Notes under the pieces: model-generated | What the model was told of the DNA's origin: nothing | Seen by the model: only the letters and a program-made list of their open reading frames with translations | Database searches by the model: none | Origin: Mesotaenium endlicherianum | Lineage: Eukaryota > Streptophyta > Zygnematophyceae > Zygnematales > Mesotaeniaceae | Length of the DNA stretch: 64,000 nucleotides | Assembly (NCBI GenBank): GCA_009602735.1 | Contig: WELA01008947.1 | Location: 181,271 to 245,270 of the forward strand | Reading direction: 5' to 3' | Program-made: the position numbers and the translations under genes | Part shown: piece by piece, positions 52,994 through 63,710 of the stretch | Numbering within the stretch: the stretch's first letter is position 1 | Layout: every line of letters starts with the position of its first letter

Positions 52994-53762
52994 CATTAGA
53001 CACTCTTCTCTTCTCGCAGTTTCTGGACAGAAAACTAAAACTGCTACTGGTGATAGGTCTCTGCATAATAAATTCTGAAAACTTACCTGGCTGTAGTCCA
53101 CAAGTAGCCGGTCATTTAGAGTTCAAGTTTGCTCAATTTGGAGCATTGGTGAGAGAGATATGATGCTCTAATTAGAAGGGGGTCAGGCTGCTGGCATTGT
53201 TAGGGCAGAATATGCCTTCTGACATTGTGCCCTCCCCTGAACTTGGAATGCTCTGAAACTCAAGACTCTGGTAGAACATCTTACAGCGCCCAGTTTGAGA
53301 CTTAGTTTGCAGAATTTGGAGAAGCATAGAAGGACTTATGATTTTCAGAAGTTTCTGGACAGATTTGGAGGAGTGCCTACTCTCTCAGCTCTCAACGACA
53401 CTCCAGATATTAGAATGCTCTTGAATTTGGTGACTTGGTAGAGTTCTCCGACGTGGTCCGTCTGGCACTCGAATTTTGAGATTTGGAGCAGTTCTGTGGC
53501 CGCTATGAATTTTTGAATTCATGGCAGATTCTGGGCCAACTTGTACAATTTTCTTTATCATTAGGGAGTAGGCTAGCCAATAAGGTCACACCACCTACGA
53601 CCTTGCCTAGTCTACCTTACATGTGTAGCACCTGACTTGGCGCCTTTGACTAGTCCTCTTCACATGTGTGGCATCTGACTTGAAACTGTTGACTAGTTTG
53701 CTCCACATGTGTAAGACCTGACTTGACGCGCCGAGACGTCGCTTTTTCTATCGGGGGGGTGA
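52994..53762 (+). other. Element C spacer and polypurine tract
   Basis: Non-coding 0.77 kb between pol and the right LTR, ending in the purine run CGGGGGGGTGA (about 53752-53762), the likely plus-strand primer. Several repeats of CACATGTGTRR..CTGACTTG near 53610-53720. Confidence 0.7.
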
Positions 53763-54265
53763 TGTAGTGATTTGAGTTATTATATATTAGTTTGCATATA
53801 TTTTAATGTTTTCAAATATATTTGGAGTAGTATTGTGTGGAGTCAAGTGTGAATAGGTACTCTAGTAACTTGGTTCATGTCCTTTGAACCTTCCAAGGCA
53901 TTTTCGAAGTTAGAGGAAAGACCTAGAAGAACTCCATGTGGCAAAAGTCAGATGTGCCATTTTTAGGTCAAAAGGACATGTGTACATTATTCTAGAAAGA
54001 GGTGGCAAGTTTTGGGATGTGTTGGGTGCCAACACATCAACATACACCTTCCTAGAAATTACTTATGTAGCAAGTATATAAACAAGAGCTAGAACATAGA
54101 AAGACATTCGAGAATCACTCTTGTACTTGCCAAAATCCAGAAATATATTAACTTTCAAGAAGCCATCTCTCTTTCAAGAAGCTACCACTTGTGTTCAAAG
54201 ATCCTTGTCTTGAATAGATAAAGTATTCTGTTTTACTAAGTACTTTATCTATCTGTTTCACTACA
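53763..54265 (+). repeat. Element C right LTR
   Basis: 503 bp, TGTAGTGATTTGAG to CTGTTTCACTACA, matching the left LTR throughout with scattered substitutions. Confidence 0.95.
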
Positions 54266-54616
54266 GGAAGTACCTAGAAGAACTCCATGTGGCAAAAGTT
54301 AAATGTGCCATTTTTAGGTCAAAAGGACATGTGTACATTATTCTAGAAAGAGGTGGCAAGTTTTGGGATGTGTTGGGTGCCAACACATCAACATACACCT
54401 TCCTAGGATTTACTTATGTTGCAAGTATATAAACAAGAGCTAGAACATAGAAGGACATTTGAGAATCACTCTTGTACTTGCCAAAATCCAGAAATATATT
54501 AACTTTCAAGAAGCCATCTCTTTTTCAAAAAGCTACCACTTGTATTCAAAGATCCTTGTCTTGAATAGATAAAGTATTATATTTCACTAAGTACGTTATC
54601 TATCTGTTTCACTACA
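54266..54616 (+). repeat. Extra partial Element C LTR copy
   Basis: Directly after the right LTR comes the 3' two-thirds of the LTR again, from GGAAGTACCTAGAAGAACTC to CTGTTTCACTACA. It lies inside the CACAC target duplication, so it was either present at insertion or arose by later LTR recombination/duplication. It is closer to the right LTR than to the left. Confidence 0.9.
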
Positions 54617-54640
54617 CACACCTACAACCTCCTGCCAATC

Positions 54641-55726
54641 ATGGGCCTAGGCTACCGATGGAGCTGCGATCTCGCAGGAGAGCTACCGCTATCCAGGCGA
54701 GGTAACAAGTACATTATGGTCATGATTGAGCATTTCTCTAAGTGGATAGAGGTTGTACCTCTAACTGCTAAGGAAAGCTTGGGGACTGCGGAAGCGCTCC
54801 TCAACGGTGTGATTATACATCATGGAGCTCCAGCAGAAGTGTTGACAGACCAAGGGTTTGACTTTCAAGGATCTTTTCAAGAACTCTTGGACAGATGCTT
54901 CATTGACCATCGCACTACGTCAAGAGATCACCCACAAGCAGATGGTCTAGCAGAACGGATGGTGCAAACCATTACGTCTGTTTTGCGCACATTTTGCCTT
55001 GAGCATGACGAGGGTGATTGGGATCTGGCCCTGCGATGGCTGGTTATGGGTTACAGATTTAGCAAGCAAGCTGCATTGGCGAACTACTCGCCTTATCAAA
55101 TTCTGTTTGGCAGAAGTCCAATTGTGCCCAGCAGCATCAAGCAGAAGATTGAGGAGGTGAAAGACCTGGACAACCCTGATGAACTGCTAAAGGTCATGGT
55201 ACGCCGCAAGGTGTTATTTGAGCACATGATGCCTGTTGCCCTGAACAATCTGAAAATTGCACAGGAAAGAGACACGCAGCGTTACGCCAGGACGCGAGAC
55301 GAGAGCTACCGCCTGCAAATGACGCAGATCCAGGAAGGAGACTTCGTCTACCGCAAGCGCCAAACCAAGACCACCATTGACACCAGTTCAGGTGCAGTGA
55401 TCTTACGCGTGAAACATGCGTTCGACAATGGTGTGTTGGAACTGGAAGGTTCTGATGGTAAGACCAGGAGAGATCACGTGCAGAACTACTCGCTGTGCCA
55501 CTTGCCTAATATCAATCCTACGATTAAGACTGTGCCCGAGGAATTGGTGCTAGCCACACCTTGTGCCAGCTGCAAAGTGTGGGATCATCAAGAAGCAATG
55601 GTAACTTGTGATAAGTGTAGTGCCCGTTGGCACACCTTCTGCATTGGTGAAGAGGAGATTGTGGCAGGACAATGGGAATGTCCTGACTGCCTTCCTAAAA
55701 ACCCCAGCCACAAGGCTAGGAGATAG
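54641..55726 (+). pseudogene. Element A integrase core with C-terminal PHD finger (fossil)
   Basis: DDE core: DLAGELPLSRRGNKYIMVMI, LTDQGFDFQGSFQ and DHPQADGLAERMVQT. Then a typical integrase C-terminal barrel-like segment (GDFVYRKRQTKTT) and, at 55562-55690, a C4HC3 zinc finger: CASC ... CDKC ... WHTFC ... WECPDC. This is the PHD pattern, a histone-tail reader fold, where chromoviruses carry a chromodomain. Confidence 0.85.
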
Positions 55727-55760
55727 AGGCTTTCAGCGGAAAGGCAAAGACGCCTCAACT

Positions 55761-55772
55761 GAAAGGGAGGGG
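55761..55772 (+). promoter_or_regulatory. Element A polypurine tract
   Basis: GAAAGGGAGGGG immediately before the TGTAA start of the right LTR; the expected plus-strand primer of the element. Confidence 0.75.
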
Positions 55773-58080
55773 TGTAAAAGAAGCTGAGGATGAGATAACT
55801 TTGTGAAAATGTCTACTAAGTGTTGGTAGGGTGGAACGAGGAACTGGTTGAGCATGGGAAGCACTGAGTGTGGGATGCTTCACCGCATGATGCAAGTGCA
55901 GGAAGACCAGGAATGGGTCAACCCCTAGCCAGTCCGTTACCGACACACGTGCAGGGGTCCATCAACTCGGTCGATTTTCCACGTGCAGCGACGCACCGAC
56001 CAAACGACCAGGGAGTTCCTGCATGCGAAAGGGACCGCCGACACGTCGACCAAGTTGAAGGCACACGTGCTGAGAAGCCACGCACGTGCCAGTGGTCCGA
56101 CGTTGTTAGGCACAACAGCTGTCGCGACTGCTATCCACTTGACGGTGTTGCACGCACAGCGCAAGCCACGGTCGCCCAGGTACGGGAAGTCAGTGTTGAC
56201 TCACCGACTAAAGGACCGAGTTATCTCAGTCAGCGGTCATGTCAAAGTCGATATCAGTGTGAAAGTGGTCACGACACGTCAAACCCACACCCAGGGATGG
56301 ATGGAGATTTGGACGGAGTAGTCAGCCGAAAGGCTAGGGGTTTGGAACCAGCAATGAGCTAGCCCAGCAAGTGCCAAGAAAGGTACTGATCAATTGGCTA
56401 TCTAAGCCAAGTACAGCAGGGATGTTGCAGAGGCCTTGTGTGCCACCTCGGCCAAGACCCTCAAGTGACTAGTCACGGCTTGAGCATTCATCTCTGCCAG
56501 CCAGCCACATAGGTGTGATTGTCAGCTAAAAGGCTAAGCGGTCACGCGCGACAATCCCAAGGCATGCATGCATGCTGAATGACAACTCCTAAGCTGTGTG
56601 AGAGCTGCTAGGTAAGGATGGCATGCAAGCTAAGCACTGTGACTAAGCACTGGCATTCTCAAGAGAGGATAATGTGTGGTGCCTGTGAAAGGCACGAGTC
56701 CTGCTTGAAGCTGCCTCATTCTTGCTCGCATCGTTGTCAAAGAAAGCTGAAGGAGCAGAAAGAGCACTAAGAAGAAGGAGTTCCCAAGGCCATAGAAGAG
56801 CCGAGATGCCACGCTTCTGCCGACGCTAGAAGATTTCTTCCTAAGTGTATCATAATAAGGTTGAACCTCAAGAGTTCCCAAGAGAGGATCTCGCTGGTAG
56901 AAAGTAGAGAGCTGCATAATAGAATCTATTATGAGATTAGCACAGATTTGGGTCAAACGCCACAAGCGTGCCAGGGTCACTTAAAATGGTGAGTGCTGTG
57001 TTAGTTTCTGAAATGAATCGACTTACCAAATAGACGATTAACAATTAATGAAGATCTTTATATCAGCAAGTAGTCTTTATGGTATTTCCTGCTAATTTTT
57101 ATTAAACAGCAAAAGACAACGTACTAGCAGTTGACAATACTCGGAAGTCAAATGGAAGTAAACTAGCATCAATAATGCAATCAGTAAACTCACACATAAG
57201 CAAGGCTAGAAGACAGTGCGTATCAATGGCTTCTCGCCTTTGATTTAGATCTCTCTCAGTAAGCTGTACAAGAGAGTTGGCCTCGTTTTCGAATGCCGAA
57301 CTCGAGGGCAATACCTAGCATATGTACATGGAATGAGTTTACTGTTCAACGGCAAGTGCGATGGCAATACATACCCGGGAGTTAACCACGTTGGTAGGAC
57401 CTTGGTTAACCAAATCCACCGCCATCTCCCATCATCCCGAATTGGCATCCATCCTAAGAATGTCATTTGGCCATTTATCTAGCACACCATACCTAGATGC
57501 ATATCTAGGCAGTTCGCTGCTACCGAGTACGAAAGTCAGCTGACTGTCAAAGAATGTGCCAGCAAGCTGACCTAGTAGACTTCAGCCTGCTGCTTCCGAC
57601 TGAGTCATTAGATTGACAATTATATAAAGTACAGCAGACTCGATACTAACTAAAGTTCCGCAGGCTCAACTTATTTAACTATGATATCAAATGAATATTA
57701 TATCTACCAATATACTGATTTATTACAGTTTCCAAGTTCTCAGAAGTCTCAATTGTCGAATTGCTGATAGCAAGAGTAGTTTTAACAAGTAAAGCTCTCA
57801 ATGAAGAACTGAGTGAGCCCAGTTGAGCAATGAAGAGCAGTTAAGGCGCGGTGTTGAGTGAAGAGCTCAGACCAGGCTAGCATAGATGTGCAGTATCAAA
57901 GTTTTGTAAGCTGTAACTTGTGAAAGTTAAGCGAAAGCCTTGAAGGGCGATTTTCTTTGAATCTGGCATTGACTGTTAAGCTGCTTAGACATGATTTCTG
58001 CAAACCACAAAACTTGTTCATTCTGTAAACCCTCAACTTGGGTGAAAGCCTGTGTGGAAGTAAGACGCTTCTGTCCTTCT
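55773..58080 (+). repeat. Element A right LTR, with a solo LTR inside
   Basis: Starts TGTAAAAGAAGCTGAGGATG after the polypurine tract and ends GACGCTTCTGTCCTTCT. Without the 719-bp solo LTR and its 5-bp duplication it is about 1584 bp. The 3' portion matches 31634-32862. Confidence 0.85.
57009..57727 (-). mobile_element. Solo LTR of the Element B family
   Basis: 719 bp in reverse orientation: on the plus strand TGAAATGAATCGACTT ... TTTATTACA. Flanked by GTTTC on both sides (57004-57008, 57728-57732); the uninterrupted sequence TTAGTTTCCAAGTTC is seen in the left LTR of A near 32508. A solo LTR is the usual product of LTR-LTR recombination. About 85% similar to the pieces in Element B. Confidence 0.92.
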
Positions 58081-59680
58081 TGTAAGGGAAGCTGAGGATG
58101 AGATAACTTTTTGAAAATTTCTATTAAGTGTTGGTAGGGTGGAATGAGGAACTGGTTGAGCATGGGAAGCACTGAGTGTGGGATGCTTCACCGCATGATG
58201 CAAGTGCAGGAAGACCAGGAATGGGTCAACCCCCAGCCAGTCCGCCATCAACACACGTGCAGGGTTCCATCAACTCGGTCGATTTCCCACGTGCAGCAAC
58301 GCACCGACCAAACGACCAGGGAATTCCCGCACGCGAAAGGGACCGCCGACACGTCGACCGGGTTGAAGGCACACGTGCTGAGAAGCCACGCACGTGCCAG
58401 GGGTCCGACGCTGTTAGGCACGACAACAGCTCGGTGTCACGACTACGATCATTTTGACGGGGTCGCACGCGTGACGCAAGTCACGGCCGCCAGGTGCAAA
58501 AATTCAGCGTTGACTCACCGACCATCTGATTGACAAAACACATGGTCAAGTCAAGTCAATTTACGGAAAGCGTGACTGGTTAATCAATTCCAACACTCAG
58601 GGATGAATGGGGCTTTGACAAAGCAAAATCTGCAGGAAAAGCTGATTTCGTTGGGATCGACAAAGGGACCACGTTGGCAGATGCCAAGTAAGATGACGCT
58701 GACTACGCAGCCATTCTGGCAAGGGTCAGGTGAGCCGAGGTTGCGTGGGAAGGCCACCTCAGCCATGGTCCTGCGATGAGGCTGACACGACGTCGTAAGC
58801 AGCCACCTCAGGGGAGATAGGCTCCAAGCCACTTAGGCGTGCATGCTAGCTGAAAGGTTAAGCAGACATGCTCGACATTCTCGAGGCGTGCATTCATGCT
58901 AAGTGATGTGACAAGGGAGTCCTGCAAAATTGCATGCATGCTGTGAGCACAGCAACTAAGCACTGCAGTTCTTGGAAGGGAACAGCACGCGTGATGCTTG
59001 GGGAAGGCACAAGCACTGCACGAATTTCGCGTCATTCTTGTCTCGCACATTTTTGCCAAAGAAGCAGAGAGGAGCACAAGAGCAAGAGGAGGAGAGAAGA
59101 AAGGCGCGAAGGAGAAGGAATTCCTAAGGCCACTGAAGAGCCAAGAGTCACGCTTCTGCGACGTTCAAGAGTTTTCCCTCTCAATGTATCATAGAAGATA
59201 GGATTTTGGAATTCCCAAGAGAGATCTTGTTTGAAAAAATAGAGAACTTGCAAACTAGGATCTGTTAGGATTTCTAGCGCAGATTTGAGTCAAACACCCC
59301 AAACGTGCAAAGGCACATAAATGATGAGTGCTGTGTTTCCAAGTTCTCAAAAGTCTCAATTGTCGAATTGCTATTAGCAAGAGCAAGATTAGCCAGAAAG
59401 CCCTCAACGAAGCCTAGCCAGCAGTGGAAATAGTTAAGGCAAGGTGTTGAGCGAAGAGCTCAAGCCAAGCCGGCATAGATGCTACAGTTTTTGAGTTTTG
59501 TAAGCTGTGAGTTTGTGACTCGGTGAAAGTTAAGAGAAAGCCCTGTTGGGCAATTTTCTTATAAACTTGGTGTTATTCTGCTGATCTACTTAGACGTGAT
59601 TCTTGAAAAATGAAATCTGTTCACTTGTGCAACCCTCAACTTGCACGAAAGCCTATTTAGAAGTACAACGCTTCTGTTCT
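58081..59680 (+). repeat. Second head-to-tail LTR unit of family A
   Basis: Begins TGTAAGGGAAGCTGAGGATG directly after the right LTR of A and runs about 1600 bp. The first ~390 bases are very close to the Element A LTR; from about 58470 on it is the same LTR but much more diverged (e.g. GTGCTGTGTTTCCAAGTTCTC and AATTGTCGAATTGCTATTAG). Confidence 0.8.
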
Positions 59681-60018
59681 TGTAAGGAAAAATGGGAGTT
59701 ATAAAACTCTTTTTTACAAAATTGCTTAGTGTTGGATGGTGAATAAGGTGGGAGCAGCCTAGTGTGGAAAACACAAAGTATGGGTTCCTCTCAGTGAGTG
59801 GTGCAAGTGCAGGAAGACCAGAAATTGGTCAGCTTGCCAACGACACACGTGTAAAGGGCTATCAACGAGGTTAATCCTCACGTGCAGAGATGCACCAACC
59901 AGTCAACCAGGGAGGGTCCACACGTGCAGAGGACCACCGACACATCGACCAGGTCGACGACACACGTGCTGGAAAGCCACACACGTGTCCAGGCCCCGAC
60001 GCCAATAGGCACGACACC
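59681..60018 (+). repeat. Third, partial LTR unit of family A
   Basis: Starts TGTAAGGAAAAATGGGAGTT and follows the diverged version of the LTR (GTGCAAGTGCAGGAAGACCA, CACACGTGCTGGAAAGCCAC) to AGGCACGACAC, i.e. about the first 340 positions only. Confidence 0.75.
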
Positions 60019-61883
60019 GAAATTGTGCATTTTTAGTTATTACTAAAGCTTAGTACCTCACAAGTAGTCGAAGAGATGACAACTTGGAATAGGAGGCCTC
60101 TGGGGGTCGTCGTATTCAACTCTCTTCCTGTGGACTTAAAAATTCCTGTTTTTTTGAGACGTGATGTACTTTTTTGAGAGCAGACGAAGTGTTCAGGTGT
60201 CCAGAAGTAGGTATTTGTAAATTCCATCCATCATCGTAGCTTTGACTCTCAAAGTCGTACTCGTGTAGGCACTGTATATACTAGTGTGTATTTTTTGTTT
60301 ACTTCTTGCTCCCTTTTTTGCTTGCACCAGATACTGTATTTTACCTCAATCACCTAGGGTTTATGACAAGAAACTATGGACGTAAGAGCTCTACAATATA
60401 GGGTCGTTGTTAACTTGTGTTGGCTACGCATATTGTTTGGTGCTGCACGCTATTGTCTTACACGTGGCCAGCTTGTTGAGTGATGCCAATGCAATATTGG
60501 GACCAGTATTTGTGTTGCTAATCACACGACTTTAACCACCAACCAATCTACAACATGTCTGAACAACCTTTGCAGGCGCAAGCTACTTGAAACAAAAGGA
60601 GGATAAGACTTAGACCAAGCTTGGCCACTGATCGACCTTAAAAAGTCCCTTCCTCCCTCTCCTCACAACCATGTGCGTGCATATCTTGGGAGAAAACTCA
60701 CTTCTATGTTTCTTTCTGCATAGCCTTTACCCCCCAACTAGCATCAAGAGTGATATTGGAAGCATCTCCTGACTACCATTGCAAGATAACATTCACCAAA
60801 AATGACAATGCACATATGTCAAGGCTGAAGTGAAAGATGGGTGTTGAAAAACCACAAGATCCACAATATAGGTGTCATGATTTATTGAGTCGAGGTTGAC
60901 GTACAAAATCGAGCTCCACTTGTGTGAACCATCAACCTAGGAAGACCGACTTTGCATTGACCTTACGCATCTGTATATTGACCTTTTCTAGATTTCCAAG
61001 TCACCAAAGTGTAGCGCGTCAAAGCATCTTCCGAATGGCACCGGTTTCGCGTCATTTGGTCAAGTATCGAGCGAGAGATTTGCGATCTAGTCCGCGTCAC
61101 CTACCGGCCCCTAGCGGAACTTTCCCAAGGGCCAACTTGTACCTCAATGTCCCCCAAGGTGACATTGTTGGCTCTTTGTGATCCCGAAAATCCCTAGCTT
61201 TGTACGCACAAATCCGCGAGCCCCTTAGACTACATAAGTCTTGCATTTCCATAGTATAAGTGCATCATTGAGGCTATAACTTGGTGACTGCATCACCTAC
61301 TCCTAGAGGAAGCTTCCTAAAGTTCCAGATTCACACTTGAGGCGCTATCTAGGTAGAATCACCCAAGGTAAGCCCCACCAATGAGAGACACATAGCATAT
61401 TCTACGTGCTTTGCTTTGATTGGTTTGAGTTATGCTTAGCCTATAGGAGCGCTAGTACATGCCTTGTACACATTAGTGGACATAGGAGAGCCTCCTAGAG
61501 TGACTAGATGCATTGGATCCGTCGCATACCACACCGGATTTCCAGGAGTATAAGTACTAGAGATGTCCCTAGAGAGACATCTTTTAGAAGTCCCATTATG
61601 CCAGGTGTAAGTAACGTAGATTATCAGTAAAGCTTACACTTTTATCTCTTGTGTTTTCAAGACCACTTAGTTGCTCTCTTGTGAAGAGCAAGCCCTCCTG
61701 GCTTCCAGTCACTTGAAGAACTTCACAAATGGTGAGCAAAGTCACAGCTTAAACCCTTGTAGAGGACTACACTTGAAGATCATGATGTGCTTCCAGTGAT
61801 CTTTTGGGCCATACTTTATTAGTTGTATTCCTACCAATTTGCAGTTTTGAGGTGCTCACTCTGGAGAGTACACACTCCTTAGC
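60019..61883. other. intergenic, no gene seen
   Basis: AT-rich. No exon or RNA gene supported. The interval 61180-61380 contains GGCGCTATCTAGGTAG, faintly like the sequence after some plant LTRs, but no second LTR or coding region backs this up. Confidence 0.55.
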
Positions 61884-62200
61884 TGTCGTGCGTTACAAGG
61901 TCGAGTGCGCAACATAGGTATAAGTAACACATCATAAGCAAGCAGGCTTTGCTGCAATGAAGTCTATAATACATGTGGATTTATAGCCAAAAAGGGAGTC
62001 AAGTTTGTAAAAAGTCAGACTTGACTCCCTTTTTGGCTATAAATCCACATGTATTATAAACTTCATTGCAGAAAAACAGACTTGACTCCCTTTTTGGCTA
62101 TAAATCCACGTGTATTATAGACTTCATTGCAGCAAAGCCTGCTTGCTTATGATGTGTTGCTTATACCTATGTTGCGCACTTGACCTCATAACGCACGACA
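61884..62200. repeat. long near-perfect inverted repeat (hairpin or MITE-like)
   Basis: Left arm 61884-62004 (TGTCGTGCGTTACAAGGTCG ... GGGAGTCAAGT) and right arm 62080-62200 are reverse complements over 121 bases with about 5 mismatches. The loop holds a third, direct copy of the inner ~55 bases of the right arm (about 62018-62070: ACTTGACTCCCTTTTTGGCT ... TTCATTGCAG). No coding capacity. Confidence 0.95.
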
Positions 62201-62688
62201 TAGTTGTCCTCAGCAAGAGAAGCTTGTTTGGTATAGTCACCTTCCATATGAAGCACTCATATGTTTACTCACATATAAACATTATGCTCCATGGAGTATC
62301 AAGGCAAATGCAATTAATCATAAAATGCCAATCTCATATTGACGGGGAAAGCACCACTTTATCCACGCGTACACCTAGCTAGAAGCTTGGATTGATACCA
62401 AGATGACATTCATAACGTGGCCATTTCCTCATAAATGATAACGTCCAGCAGTTCAGATAAGACCTAAACTACAAACTAACAAACCCACCCTTATTGCACC
62501 ATCACCTGATGGAGGTAGCAAAAGTGAATGTTATCTCAATATATCTCAAAATGTAGAGGGGCCTCATAAAGCTCTGCTGCAGACTGCCAATACTCAACTT
62601 CTAAAACTTTCCTACCTGCTGCCATGCAATGTGGAATTCTACCAAGTGCATGCTTGCCCATAATCCTCCCTGCAGGGCAAGGGCAAGC
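62201..62688. other. downstream region of the kinase gene
   Basis: Contains the 3' UTR of the minus-strand kinase. No other feature recognised. Confidence 0.55.
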
Positions 62689-63710
62689 CTAAGATGCGGC
62701 TGCTAGACCTTGATCAGGCTCCTTCAACTCTTGAACCGCCTTCAAAGTCTGCACCATGTCCTTCATACTAGGCCGTGATTTCGCATCTAGCAGGCAACAG
62801 TGCGCAGAAACTGCAAGCTTCTGAGCTGCTTTCAAGGGGTAGTCTTTTCCAAGGCGAGGGTCCACCAGCTTATGCAACTTACGCCTGTCAGCCAGAAATT
62901 GTTTAGCCCAGAACACCAAACTGCGCTCTTCCCAGGGTTTGTCCATGTCTACTGCCCGGCGCCCACTTATAAGCTCCAGGAGTACGACACCGAAAGCATA
63001 CACGTCACTCTTGGCCGTCAGATGGCCTGATCACCACAACAAAAACTTTCCCAGCAAAATCAGCTACTGCAGAGATGAACACGACGGTAAATGCAACACA
63101 ATGTGACATACATCTGGAGTCACTAGAGAAGGGGTATAACGAAGCTAGCAAGTACTTTCCCCTGACAAGGCTCATCCTGCTGCATACTAGCACACCATAC
63201 AGGGTGAAGACTTTTAGTGCCCAGTTCCTTGCCGTTGACTGACTCAGCTGTGCTGAACTCATATGGATGTATCTATTGAACAAATTCATACCAGTCTGCA
63301 TGTACTCGGGGGCCGTGTAACCGTATGTCCCGACGACTTTGGTGGAGACATGCGTCTTGTCACCAGCAGGCCCATCCTTCGCCAGACCGAAGTCAGAAAG
63401 CTTAGCAGTGAAGTCCTGTCCCATGCATAACCACAACAACACTCCTCATTTTAACCAAATGCAGAGGTCAAGAGCGCTACAATAAAGACAAACGGAGAGT
63501 GCTCTCTCAAGCCCTGCAAGAAAATGCCCCTGCAAGTCGACTTCTGAAAGGTGATTCCACATCCGCTTACCTGGTCAAGCAGTATGTTGCCAGCCTTCAG
63601 ATCCCTGAATATGACTTGTCTATCGGTACCTTCATGCAGATAAGCAAGCCCCTCGGCAGCTCCTAGAGCTACCTTCACCCTGTCGACCCATGATAAGGGC
63701 ACTCCATTTT
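62689..63710 (-). CDS. receptor-like cytoplasmic kinase, PBS1/RLCK-VII type; 5' partial
   Basis: Ser/Thr kinase domain, C-terminal lobe. Three exons on the minus strand: 63710-63571, 63415-63292, 63026-62689; phases agree and give 199 residues plus stop. Motifs in order: [20 protein letters not shown], catalytic loop [14 protein letters not shown] (an RD kinase), DFG in [18 protein letters not shown], activation-segment end [20 protein letters not shown], then [20 protein letters not shown] and the subdomain XI arginine in [17 protein letters not shown]. The [17 protein letters not shown] and TGHLT signatures are those of RLCK subfamily VII (PBS1, BIK1, PBL), which relay pattern-receptor signals at the plasma membrane; these usually carry an N-terminal acylation site, which would be outside the window. 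63711-64000 appears to be intron. Known from streptophytes, so it also informs the host range. Confidence 0.92.

Larger units (their letters stand above)
47662..54616 (+). mobile_element. Element C: chromovirus-type Ty3/gypsy element, looks whole
   Basis: Left LTR 47662-48163, PBS 48165-48176, gag 48201-49406, pol 49328-52993, right LTR 53763-54265, then an extra partial LTR copy 54266-54616. Flanked by a 5-bp target duplication CACAC (47657-47661 and 54617-54621). Inserted in the integrase region of Element A. The two full LTRs differ at roughly 5-6% of positions by eye, which implies an insertion that is not recent. Long frames are open. Confidence 0.9.
31634..58080 (+). mobile_element. Element A: Ty3/gypsy LTR retrotransposon, broken, host of nested insertions
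   Basis: Fossil element of the Metaviridae type: LTR (partial), gag with CCHC knuckle, protease, reverse transcriptase, RNase H, integrase, PHD finger, polypurine tract, right LTR. Order PR-RT-RH-IN fixes it as Ty3/gypsy. Elements B (37850-45703) and C (47662-54616) and a solo LTR (57009-57727) lie inside it. The coding region is clearly broken, with several interruptions besides the insertions. The two LTR copies differ by a few percent by eye, so it is old but not ancient. Confidence 0.85.

Noticed and set aside
61330-61380. GGCGCTATCTAGGTAG as a possible retroelement primer-site region
   Set aside because: No flanking LTR pair, gag or pol sequence nearby; the resemblance is too short.
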